This document shows positions 7,193-14,794 of a DNA stretch of 42,188 bases, piece after piece (the stretch's first letter is position 1; each line of letters begins with the position of its first letter). The translations under genes were made by a program, and so were the position numbers. Below the pieces are notes generated by a model. It made no database searches. It saw only the letters and a list, made by a program, of their open reading frames with translations, and had not been told where the DNA came from. Source of the DNA: Rhodospirillaceae bacterium (GTDB lineage Bacteria > Pseudomonadota > Alphaproteobacteria > Rhodospirillales > Casp-alpha2); contig NZAZ01000104.1 in NCBI GenBank assembly GCA_002686255.1, positions 1 to 42,188 on the forward strand, in the 5' to 3' direction.

Positions 7193-8899
7193 ATGTCTGC
7201 GACAAACGCCAGCATTATCCGCGGCAGTTCCAAGCGTTCGCCGTTTTTCCCCAAGGGCCGCCAGGTCGATCCGCTAGCCGTGGACGAGGTCCGCGGGCTT
7301 TTGGGCGATCTTCCCCGCCGCCGCGACCTGTTGATCGAGCACCTGCACCTGATCCAGGACCGTTACGGCCACCTTTCGGCCCGCCACCTGGCCGCCCTGG
7401 CCGAGGAAATGAAACTGGCGATGACCGAGGTCTACGAGGTCGCCACCTTCTACGCCCACTTCGACGTCGTCATCGAGGACGAGACCCCGCCGCCGGCATT
7501 GACTATCCGCGTCTGCGACAGCCTGACCTGCGAGATGATGGGGGCGCGGAATCTTTTGGACGGCCTGCAAAAGAAGATGGGCGGCAAGGTCCGGGTCGTA
7601 CGCGCCCCTTGCATGGGCCGTTGCGAGACGGCGCCGGTGGCCGAGGTCGTCAGCAAAGCCGGGCACCGCCACGTCACCGGGGCGACGGTGGTTACGGTCG
7701 CCGAGGCGGCCGACGGCGGCCATACCCATCCGCTCAACCCGGCCTATACGGATTTCTACGCCTATGCGGCCGACGGCGGCTATGAATTGCTGAAGGACTG
7801 CCTGGCGGAAAAGCGTTCCGCCGACGGGCTGATCGAGTTGATGAGCGAATCCGGCCTGCGCGGCCTCGGCGGAGCCGGGTTCCCGGCCGGGCAAAAATGG
7901 AAAATCGTCCGCGGTTTCGCCGCCCTGCGGCTGATGGCGGTCAACGCCGACGAAGGCGAGCCCGGAACCTTCAAGGACCGTTTCTACATGGAATCGGACC
8001 CGCACCGGTTTCTGGAAGGCATGCTGGTCGCCGCCTGGGTGGTCGAAGCGGCCGACGTTTACATCTACCTGCGCGACGAATACCCGGGTTTAAGGGAAGT
8101 GCTGGTGCAAGAAATCACCAAGCTCAAAGCGGCGGGGCTGAACAAGGCCACCGCCATCCACCTGCGCCGCGGCGCCGGGGCCTACATCTGTGGCGAGGAA
8201 TCGGCGATGATCGAAAGCATCGAGGGCAAACGCGGCCTGCCCCGCCACCGGCCGCCCTATGTGGCCGAGGTCGGGCTGTTCGGGCGCCCGACGCTGGTCC
8301 ACAACGTCGAGACGCTTTATTGGATTCGCGACATCGTCGATCGTGGACCGGAATGGTTTTCCGGCGAAGGCCGCAACGGGCGGGCCGGCCGGCGCAGTTT
8401 CTCGGTTTCCGGACGCGTCAAGGAACCGGGGGTCAAGCTGGCCCCGGCCGGGATCACGGTCAAGGAGCTGATCGCCGAATTCTGCGGCGGCATGGCCGAC
8501 GGCCACCAATTCAAGGGTTATCTTCCGGGCGGCGCGTCGGGCGGCATCCTGCCGGCATCCATGGGCGACATCCCGCTCGATTTCGGGACCCTGGAGGAAC
8601 ACGGCTGCTTCATCGGCTCGGCGGCGGTTGTCATCCTTTCGGACAAGGACAGCGCCAAGGACGCGGCCCTTAACCTGATGCGGTTCTTCGAGGACGAAAG
8701 CTGCGGCCAATGCACGCCGTGCCGGGTCGGCTGCGAAAAGGCCGCCGCCTTGATGACCGAGGAGGTCTGGGACCAGGCCCTGTTGCAGGATTTGAGCCAG
8801 GCCATGACGGAGGCGTCCATTTGCGGGCTCGGCCAGGCGGCGCCGAATTCGCTGAAAATGGTGTTGGCGCATTTCGCCGATGATCTTATTTGCAAGTAA
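7193..8899 (+). CDS. NAD-dependent formate dehydrogenase, fused NuoE/NuoF-type diaphorase subunit
   Basis: This 568-residue protein joins a NuoE-like thioredoxin-fold domain (residues 1-180) to a NuoF-like domain (190-568). The [2Fe-2S] cysteines are C108, C113, C140 and C144 (CDSLTC, APCMGRC). The NuoF half has the FMN/NAD loops GLRGLGGAGFPAGQKW and GAGAYICGEESAMIESIEG and the [4Fe-4S] motif ESCGQCTPCRVG. It should carry electrons from the formate-oxidising subunit to NAD+ in the cytoplasm. In soluble formate dehydrogenases such as FdsGBA these parts are usually separate genes; here they are fused. The partner starts 21 bases downstream. No clear ribosome-binding site precedes the ATG, and a MITE-like element ends 7 bases upstream, so the true start or leader may be altered. 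Confidence 0.9.
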   Translation: MSATNASIIRGSSKRSPFFPKGRQVDPLAVDEVRGLLGDLPRRRDLLIEHLHLIQDRYGHLSARHLAALAEEMKLAMTEVYEVATFYAHFDVVIEDETPPPALTIRVCDSLTCEMMGARNLLDGLQKKMGGKVRVVRAPCMGRCETAPVAEVVSKAGHRHVTGATVVTVAEAADGGHTHPLNPAYTDFYAYAADGGYELLKDCLAEKRSADGLIELMSESGLRGLGGAGFPAGQKWKIVRGFAALRLMAVNADEGEPGTFKDRFYMESDPHRFLEGMLVAAWVVEAADVYIYLRDEYPGLREVLVQEITKLKAAGLNKATAIHLRRGAGAYICGEESAMIESIEGKRGLPRHRPPYVAEVGLFGRPTLVHNVETLYWIRDIVDRGPEWFSGEGRNGRAGRRSFSVSGRVKEPGVKLAPAGITVKELIAEFCGGMADGHQFKGYLPGGASGGILPASMGDIPLDFGTLEEHGCFIGSAAVVILSDKDSAKDAALNLMRFFEDESCGQCTPCRVGCEKAAALMTEEVWDQALLQDLSQAMTEASICGLGQAAPNSLKMVLAHFADDLICK

Positions 8900-8920
8900 C
8901 GGCAGGCTCCGGAGCGAATC

Positions 8921-11692
8921 GTGAGTAACAAAATCAAATTCACCCTGAACGGCGGCGAGGTCGAGGCGGCCCCGGACGAGACCATCTGGCAGGTGGCCAA
9001 GCGCCAGGGCGTGGAGATTCCGCATCTTTGTTATCGGCCTGAGCCCGGCTACCGGGCCGACGGCAACTGCCGCGCCTGCATGGTCGAGATCGAGGGCGAA
9101 CGGTTGCTGGCGGCAAGCTGCATCCGCCAGCCCACCGAAGGCATGACCGTCCTGACCGCGTCGGAGCGCGCCAAATCGGCCCGCGACGTGGTGTTCGAAA
9201 TGCTGCTCGCCGACCACCCGCCGCCCGACGCGGCGCACGAGCCGGATTCCCGGTTCTGGGACTGGGCCGGAAAGATGGGCGTCAAGGAAAGCCGCTTCCC
9301 CGCCCGCCAGGCGCCGGCGGCGGACAACAGCCACCCGGCGATGGCGGTCAACCTGGACGCCTGCATCCATTGCACCCTGTGCGTCCGCGCCTGCCGCGAG
9401 GTCCAGGTCAACGACGTCATCGGCATGGCCGGGCGCGGCATCGGGTCCGAGATCGTCTTCGACATGGGCGATCCCTTAGGCGTGAGCACCTGCGTCGCCT
9501 GCGGCGAATGCGTCCAGGCGTGCCCCACCGGAGCCTTGATGCCGTCGACCATGCTCGACGGCAAGGGCATCTATAAAGGCGGCGCCGACAAGACGGTCGA
9601 CAGCCTGTGCCCCTATTGCGGGGTCGGCTGTCAGGTCACCTTCCACGTCAAGGACGGCGATGTGCTGTATGTGGAGGGCCGCGATGGACCGGCCAACGAA
9701 AACCGGCTGTGCGTCAAGGGGCGGTTCGGTTTCGATTACGCCCGCCACCCTGATCGGCTGTTGAAGCCGATGATCCGAAAAGCGGGCGTGGCCAAGGCCC
9801 CGGACGACGGTTTCGATCCCTCGGACCTTTCGACCCATTTCCGCGTAGTCCCCTGGGAGGAAGCCCTGGATGCGGCGGCGGCGGGCCTGAAAACCGTCAT
9901 CGAGCGCGACGGCGGCCAGGCCATGGCCGGGTTCGGCTCGGCCAAGGGCTCCAACGAGGAAGCCTATATGGTGCAGAAGCTGGTGCGCCAGGGATTCGGC
10001 ACCAACAACGTCGATCACTGCACGCGGCTTTGCCACGCCAGCTCCGTCGCCGCGCTGATGGAGGGCATCAACTCCGGCGCCGTGACGGCGCCGTTCACCG
10101 CCGCCGCCGACGCCGACGTCATCATCGTCATCGGCGCCCGGCCGGAACAGAACCACCCCGTCGCCGCCACCTTCCTGAAGAACGCCGCCAAACGGGGCAA
10201 GTGCCTGATCGTCATCGATCCCCGGCGCCAGGAATTGAGCCGCCACGCCACTTATAACCTGCAATTCAAACCCGGCACCGACGTGGCGTTGCTCAACGCC
10301 ATCCTCCACGCCATCATCGAGGAAGGGCTGACCGACGAGCAGTACATCCAGGGCTATACCGAGAACTTCGAGGCGCTGAAGGAAAGCATCAAGGGTTTCC
10401 CGCCCGAGAAAATGGCCGACGTTTGCGGCATCGACGCCGAGATGCTCCGCACCGTGGCCCGCGAATTTGCCACCGCCGAGCGCTCGATCATCTTCTGGGG
10501 CATGGGGATTTCCCAGCACGTGCACGGCACCGACAACGCCCGCTGCCTGATCGCGCTTTCGATGATCACCGGCCACGTCGGGCGCCCCGGCACCGGGCTG
10601 CACCCGCTGCGTGGCCAGAACAACGTCCAGGGCGCGTCCGACGCCGGGCTGATCCCGTGGGTCTATCCCGACTACAAGTCGGTGGAAAACGACGACATCC
10701 GGGGCGTCTACGAGGACCTGTGGGAACGCGAACTGGACCGCGAAAAGGGCCTGACGGTGGTCGAGATCATGGACCAGGTCCATGCCGGCGTCATCAAGGC
10801 CATGTACATCATGGGCGAGAACCCGGCCATGTCGGACCCCGACGCCGGCCATGCGCGCGACGGCCTGGCGAAGCTCGAGCACCTTGTGGTGCAGGACATC
10901 TTCCCGACCGAAACGGCGGCCTATGCCGACGTACTGCTGCCGGCGTCATCGTTCCTGGAGAAGGCCGGCACCTTCACCAACACCAACCGCCAGGTGCAGA
11001 TGGGCCGTCCGGTGCTCGACCTGCCCGGCGACGCCCACCAGGATTGGTGGATCATCCAGGAGATCGCCAACCGCCTGGGGCTGGGCTGGTCGTACACGGG
11101 GCCCGAGGACGTGTTCAACGAAATGCGCCAGACCATGCAGTCCCTGAACGGCATCACCTGGGGGCGGCTTGAGCGCGAGGATTCGGTGACCTATCCGTGC
11201 GACAACGAGGACCAGCCCGGACACGACATCATCTTCGGCGACGGCTTCCCGACCGACAGCGGCCGCGCCAAGCTGGTGCCGGCGGCCGTCACGCCGCCCG
11301 ACGAGCTGCCGGACGACGACTATCCGCTGGTGCTGACGACGGGCCGCATGCTCGAACACTGGCACACCGGCGCCATGACGCGCCGGGCCGGGGCCTTGAA
11401 CGCCCTGGAGCCGGTCGCCGTCGCCGCCCTCAATCCGGGGCAGTTGGAAACGCTCGGCCTTGCCGCCGGCGACTGGATCAGGGTCGAATCCCGGCGCGGC
11501 GCCATCGCCATCCAGACCCGCGCCGACAGGGACGTGCCCGAGGGAATGGTGTTCATCCCGTTTTGCTTTAACGAGGCGGCGGCGAACCTGTTGACCAACC
11601 CGAAACTGGACCCCTTCGGCAAGATCCCGGAATTCAAGTTCTGCGCCGTCAAGGTCGAAAGCACGGACCACCACGCCGACGCGGCGGAATAA
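8921..11692 (+). CDS. NAD-dependent formate dehydrogenase, catalytic alpha subunit
   Basis: The 923-residue product resembles FdsA/FdhF-type subunits that oxidise formate at a Mo or W bis-MGD centre. In order it has an N-terminal [2Fe-2S] domain (C37, C50, C53, C67), two [4Fe-4S] sites (C148-C158, CIHCTLCVRAC; C191-C201, CVACGECVQAC), the cluster of the catalytic domain (C230, C233, C237, C264), and the active-site pair C371-H372 in HCTRLCHASSV, where cysteine rather than selenocysteine is the metal ligand. The long C-terminal part contains cofactor-binding segments such as GMGISQHVHGTDNARCLIAL. It starts with GTG, with GGAG at 8911-8914 as ribosome-binding site. It is in operon with the diaphorase subunit. 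FdsD- or FdsC-like genes are not seen nearby; the fdhD, mobA, moaA and tup genes of this window could supply its cofactor. Confidence 0.93.
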   Translation: MSNKIKFTLNGGEVEAAPDETIWQVAKRQGVEIPHLCYRPEPGYRADGNCRACMVEIEGERLLAASCIRQPTEGMTVLTASERAKSARDVVFEMLLADHPPPDAAHEPDSRFWDWAGKMGVKESRFPARQAPAADNSHPAMAVNLDACIHCTLCVRACREVQVNDVIGMAGRGIGSEIVFDMGDPLGVSTCVACGECVQACPTGALMPSTMLDGKGIYKGGADKTVDSLCPYCGVGCQVTFHVKDGDVLYVEGRDGPANENRLCVKGRFGFDYARHPDRLLKPMIRKAGVAKAPDDGFDPSDLSTHFRVVPWEEALDAAAAGLKTVIERDGGQAMAGFGSAKGSNEEAYMVQKLVRQGFGTNNVDHCTRLCHASSVAALMEGINSGAVTAPFTAAADADVIIVIGARPEQNHPVAATFLKNAAKRGKCLIVIDPRRQELSRHATYNLQFKPGTDVALLNAILHAIIEEGLTDEQYIQGYTENFEALKESIKGFPPEKMADVCGIDAEMLRTVAREFATAERSIIFWGMGISQHVHGTDNARCLIALSMITGHVGRPGTGLHPLRGQNNVQGASDAGLIPWVYPDYKSVENDDIRGVYEDLWERELDREKGLTVVEIMDQVHAGVIKAMYIMGENPAMSDPDAGHARDGLAKLEHLVVQDIFPTETAAYADVLLPASSFLEKAGTFTNTNRQVQMGRPVLDLPGDAHQDWWIIQEIANRLGLGWSYTGPEDVFNEMRQTMQSLNGITWGRLEREDSVTYPCDNEDQPGHDIIFGDGFPTDSGRAKLVPAAVTPPDELPDDDYPLVLTTGRMLEHWHTGAMTRRAGALNALEPVAVAALNPGQLETLGLAAGDWIRVESRRGAIAIQTRADRDVPEGMVFIPFCFNEAAANLLTNPKLDPFGKIPEFKFCAVKVESTDHHADAAE

Positions 11693-11701
11693 TCACGAAA
11701 G

Positions 11702-11763
11702 CCAAAATCACTTTGTTATTTTGGTTTGAGAAGCCCCCGACTGGGGGCCGCCGCTTATGCGGC
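11702..11763. terminator. cluster of three small hairpins between convergent genes
   Basis: Three inverted repeats follow the formate dehydrogenase stop codon: CCAAAAT/ATTTTGG (11702-11724), GCCCCC/GGGGGC with a four-base loop (11733-11748) and GCCGC/GCGGC (11750-11763). The second is terminator-like, though without a strong T-run, and the whole lies between convergent genes. A bidirectional terminator or REP-like unit is the simplest reading. Confidence 0.5.
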
Positions 11764-11815
11764 AAGCCAAGGGCGCGGACGCGCCCGCCCGGCGCCTGAG
11801 GGGATTTTTAAAAAA

Positions 11816-12199
11816 TTACTTCCCGCCTTTCTCGACCAAATCCAGCGCCAGCGCCTGCACGGTCGGGCTGACGCCTTCGTTGCCCGACAGGGCCGCGGCG
11901 CGGTCCTTGATTTCGGCCTTCAGGTCTTCCGCGTCGATGGGATATTTCTTCAGCATCACGGCCAGGATCAATTCCAGGGTCAGCACATGGGCGGCCAGGT
12001 TTTCCGTTTCCTTCATGCGCTCCTTGGTGTTCTCGCTGAACGACTGAAGCTCGCCGGCGATCGCCTTCAGGCTTTCCTCCAGGTGGTTGATCAGCTGGAA
12101 AAAGCCCGATTCCTCCAACAGGTCGAGATACACCTGATGGGCGTTGGCCCCCTCGGGGGCCGGTTCCGGGCCTTGGTCCTTGCCGTCTTGATCCGACAT
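11816..12199 (-). CDS. hypothetical helical protein
   Basis: The product has 127 residues. After a polar, acidic start (MSDQDGKDQGPEPAPEG) it reads as two long amphipathic helices, including LINHLEESLKAIAGELQSF and AHVLTLELILAVMLKKYP, and ends in VEKGGK. No known family is recognised. No signal peptide or cysteine is present, so a cytoplasmic protein forming a helical bundle or coiled coil is likely. A G-rich ribosome-binding site precedes the ATG at 12199; a longer open frame upstream has no better start. It converges on the NAD-linked formate dehydrogenase and diverges from the 40-residue membrane peptide at 12378. A link to formate metabolism rests only on position. Confidence 0.6.
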   Translation of the reverse strand: MSDQDGKDQGPEPAPEGANAHQVYLDLLEESGFFQLINHLEESLKAIAGELQSFSENTKERMKETENLAAHVLTLELILAVMLKKYPIDAEDLKAEIKDRAAALSGNEGVSPTVQALALDLVEKGGK

Positions 12200-12377
12200 G
12201 CTTCCCCCCCCTGCGTTTTTCCACTTCAACATACCGTCCCCGGCCCGTCCTGTCATGGTAAAGCCGGGGAAAACGGCGGTTTGCGGCGGGGCGGGGCGCC
12301 GGTTGCAACGTTTTTTTGTTGCTTTACAATGGCTCTGTCCGGTTCGGCCGGGCAGCAGACTTGGGAGGGAAAGCATC

Positions 12378-12500
12378 ATGAAATCGTTTTGGATCGGCTC
12401 CATCGCCGCCGTCATCATCGCCGTCGTCGCCGGCGTCTTCCTGTCGGGCAGCGAAATAACGACGGGCGAGAAGTTCTCCACCGCCAGCACCAGGCTGTAA
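12378..12500 (+). CDS. 40-residue single-pass membrane peptide
   Basis: A GGGAGGGA ribosome-binding site at 12363-12370 stands 7 bases before an ATG that opens a 40-codon frame. The product begins MKSFWIGSIAAVIIAVVAGV, a Lys-anchored hydrophobic helix, and continues as a short polar tail rich in Ser/Thr (GEKFSTASTRL). This is the plan of small inner-membrane proteins, with the tail probably in the periplasm. The family is not identified. It converges with the fdhC gene, and the terminator at 12553-12585 lies between them. Confidence 0.6.
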   Translation: MKSFWIGSIAAVIIAVVAGVFLSGSEITTGEKFSTASTRL

Positions 12501-12552
12501 TTTTTCCCACCGCGCGTCCGCCCAGGCGGGCCGTCGCCGGAAAAAAGACAAG

Positions 12553-12585
12553 AAAAAGGCGGCCACCGGTTTCCGGGAGGCCGCC
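12553..12585 (-). terminator. rho-independent terminator of the respiratory fdh operon
   Basis: Read on the minus strand, GGCGGCC and GGCCGCC form a 7-bp stem, extended inside by CCGG/CCGG around an AAA loop, and are followed at once by TTTTT. It lies 35 bases after the fdhC stop codon and in the gap to the convergent 40-codon gene. Confidence 0.85.
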
Positions 12586-12619
12586 CTTATCGTTTAAGCG
12601 AACCAAAGGGGCCGGCGGT

Positions 12620-13723
12620 TTATTCCGCCGGTTGTTCGCCTGTTTGCGGTTGCGGGGGCGCCTCGCCTTCCATTTCGGCGGCCCACAGGCTGTGGTGTTC
12701 CTTGGCCCAATTGACGTCGACCTGCCCCGAGGCGACGGCGCCGATGGCGCCTTCCATGCCGACGGGGGTGCCGATATAGATATGGGCGATAATGATGGCG
12801 ATCATGATCAGGGCCGCCACCCCATGCCCAAGAACCGATAACTGGGTTTCCTGCAACGGCGTCAAATCCGTCGGCAGGCCGAAGCCGAAGATGTTCATGA
12901 AGGCGAAGGTATCCGCCCACGGCGTGATCTCGAACGGGAACAGCAGCGCCACGCCCGAAACCGACAGCACCAAACCGCCCAGGACGACGATCCAGAAGAT
13001 GCATTTCTGGCCGAAGTTGAACCTCTTCGCCGGCGGATGGACGCCCTTGGAGAACAGGCCGCCGCCCTTGGCGATCCAGTTGAAGTCGGTGGCGTCGATG
13101 ATGTTGTGCCTGACCAACAGAACGAACATTATCACGACCCCGACCATGAAGGCGAAGGCGATGTAGATGTGGGTGAGCTTGCCGTAATAGGTCAGGGCCG
13201 CGAAGGCGTCCGGGCCGATGACCGGCAACAGGAAGTACCGGCCGTACATGACGTTGAGTCCGGTCAGCGCCAGGACGATGAAGCTCGACGCCGTCAGCCA
13301 ATGGGTGGCGCGCTCAAGGGCGTTGAAGCGTTCGATGGTCCGGCCCGAAGGTCCGGCGTCGATGTCGATCCGGCCGCGGAGCACCCGGTAAAGCACCAAC
13401 ACCACCAATATGGCCAGCAGCAGCCAGCCGCCGAATTGCGACAACGGGCCGTTCTTGAAGTTGCGCCACTCCTCGCCCTGGGATTGCACCAATTTGTTGG
13501 CCATCGGGCCCTTGACGTTTGACTTACCCTCCAGCCCCTTGCGGATAGGCCCCCACGGCAGAGGTGCGTTGTCCTTGGCGCCACCGGGTACGAAGCCCTG
13601 CATCTGGGCCTTGGCCGACTGTTCGAGCGTCGGCGAGCCGGTGAGCCCCGCCGCCGCCCCATAGGCGACGGCGAAGGCCAATGCCAACGCACCCAGGATG
13701 TAGCGGATGTTTGACCAAGTCAT
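12620..13723 (-). CDS. fdhC: formate dehydrogenase cytochrome b (gamma) subunit
   Basis: This 367-residue protein is the membrane anchor that takes electrons from the iron-sulfur subunit to quinone through b-type hemes. It opens with a hydrophobic segment (YILGALALAFAVAYGAAAG) and a long periplasmic stretch. A first membrane helix (WLLLAILVVLVLYRVL) and four core helices of the FdnI/FdoI type follow, with histidines in ERATHWLTASSFIVLAL, LTHIYIAFAFMVG, VLGHGVAALIMIA and IIIAHIYIG as heme candidates. The extra N-terminal part is typical of alphaproteobacterial versions. It is the last gene of the minus-strand operon, 57 bases after the lipoprotein gene, and is followed by a terminator. AAGGAA precedes the ATG. 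Confidence 0.92.
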   Translation of the reverse strand: MTWSNIRYILGALALAFAVAYGAAAGLTGSPTLEQSAKAQMQGFVPGGAKDNAPLPWGPIRKGLEGKSNVKGPMANKLVQSQGEEWRNFKNGPLSQFGGWLLLAILVVLVLYRVLRGRIDIDAGPSGRTIERFNALERATHWLTASSFIVLALTGLNVMYGRYFLLPVIGPDAFAALTYYGKLTHIYIAFAFMVGVVIMFVLLVRHNIIDATDFNWIAKGGGLFSKGVHPPAKRFNFGQKCIFWIVVLGGLVLSVSGVALLFPFEITPWADTFAFMNIFGFGLPTDLTPLQETQLSVLGHGVAALIMIAIIIAHIYIGTPVGMEGAIGAVASGQVDVNWAKEHHSLWAAEMEGEAPPQPQTGEQPAE

Positions 13724-13780
13724 AAAACTATTCCTTGTCTCGTTTGCCTCAACGAATTCGCGGCCACCCGGCGAAACGCC

Positions 13781-14068
13781 TCACCGTGCCCGCTGACCCT
13801 GGACACGGGTGCTCAGGCCCCTCGTATCGACGCCGGACTGAGCCACTCCGCCGCCGCCCCGGCTTAGGAACGTGGCGCTGCCTTGATAGGCGCTGCGCTG
13901 GTGGAGTTGCCGTCTCTGGGCCTCTGAGAGCTCTGTGTCCTTTTTGCCGAGATAAATCCCCGGCTTGAATTCGGTGATCCGTCCCTGCTCCTCGGCCCGG
14001 CAGCCGGCCAGAAACAGGGCGGAAAAAGCGACCGCGCCAAAAAATGAAATAAATCTTCGGGTTGTCAT
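13781..14068 (-). CDS. small lipoprotein in the fdh operon
   Basis: The product has 95 residues. A signal peptide ends in the lipobox LAGC with the lipidated cysteine at residue 23. The mature part begins RAEEQGRITEFKPGIYLGKKD and carries a Gln/Arg-rich helix and a Gly-rich stretch before ending in RVQGQRAR. No family is recognised. It is probably anchored in the membrane on the periplasmic side, the same side as the catalytic subunits. It lies between fdhB and fdhC on the same strand, with a GGGAGG ribosome-binding site. An assembly or stabilising role in the complex is only a guess from position. Confidence 0.75.
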   Translation of the reverse strand: MTTRRFISFFGAVAFSALFLAGCRAEEQGRITEFKPGIYLGKKDTELSEAQRRQLHQRSAYQGSATFLSRGGGGVAQSGVDTRGLSTRVQGQRAR

Positions 14069-14125
14069 GAGTATCCTCCCACTTGGCCTGTGGCTTGTTT
14101 TCCCTCGAACGGGTAAACGAGGGGA

Positions 14126-14154
14126 GGCGGCGCCGTAAAATCAACGACGCCGCC
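14126..14154 (-). other. strong intra-operon hairpin between fdhB and the lipoprotein gene
   Basis: GGCGGCGCCGT (14126-14136) pairs with ACGACGCCGCC (14144-14154) with one mismatch and a seven-base loop. No T-run follows on the minus strand, so it is unlikely to be a full terminator. It could protect the upstream mRNA from exonucleases and so set a higher level of fdhAB than of fdhC. Confidence 0.5.
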
Positions 14155-14179
14155 AAACCCTCGAATTACCCGCCGGAGA

Positions 14180-14776
14180 CTAGGAACCGGCCTTCAATTG
14201 ATAGGCCGTACCCCATCCCCAAGCGCCGGAGCCGAAGCCACGGGCGACAACACGCTCGCGATAGATATTGGCGATCAAGTTGCCGTCGCCGCCCAAAAGC
14301 GCCTTCGTCGAGCACATCTCGGCGCAAAGCGGCAGCTTGCCCTCCGCGAGACGGTTGCGGCCGTACTTCTGGAACTCCGCGGCCGAGTTGTCTTCCTCCG
14401 GTCCACCATTGCAGAAGGTGCACTTGTCCATCTTGCCGCGGCTTCCGTAATTCCCGGCTTGCGGGAACTGCGGCGCCCCGAACGGGCATGCGAAGAAGCA
14501 ATACCCGCAGCCGATGCACAGATCCTTGGAATGCAGGACCACGCCTTCTTCCGTTTGGTAGATGGTGTCCACCGGGCAGACCGCGATGCACGGCGCGTCG
14601 GAGCAGTGCATGCAGGCCACCGAGATGGACCGCTCACCGGGTTTGCCGTCGTTGATGGTCACCACCCGGCGCCGGTTGATGCCCCACGGCACCTCGTTCT
14701 CGTTCTTGCACGCGGTGACGCAGGCCTCGCACTCGATGCAGCGCTCGGCATCAACAAGAAATTTCATTCGTGCCAT
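14180..14776 (-). CDS. fdhB: formate dehydrogenase iron-sulfur (beta) subunit
   Basis: This 198-residue protein carries electrons between the catalytic and cytochrome b subunits. Four [4Fe-4S] motifs are visible: CIECEACVTACKN (C13, C16, C19, C23), CMHCSDAPCIAVCPV, CIGCGYCFFACPFG, and the split set CTFCNG...CAEMCSTKAL. It lacks the C-terminal membrane helix of the enterobacterial FdnH/FdoH, which are near 300 residues; anchoring must come from FdhC. No own signal peptide is seen, so it probably crosses the membrane together with the Tat-targeted FdhA. It starts 18 bases after fdhA with GAGGAGG as ribosome-binding site. Confidence 0.93.
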   Translation of the reverse strand: MARMKFLVDAERCIECEACVTACKNENEVPWGINRRRVVTINDGKPGERSISVACMHCSDAPCIAVCPVDTIYQTEEGVVLHSKDLCIGCGYCFFACPFGAPQFPQAGNYGSRGKMDKCTFCNGGPEEDNSAAEFQKYGRNRLAEGKLPLCAEMCSTKALLGGDGNLIANIYRERVVARGFGSGAWGWGTAYQLKAGS

Positions 14777-14794
14777 TTTTTTACCTCCTCAGCC

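Noticed and set aside
6915-7205. 96-codon minus-strand frame upstream of the formate dehydrogenase
   Set aside because: It runs across the MITE-like element and both its terminal repeats, has no ribosome-binding site and resembles no protein.
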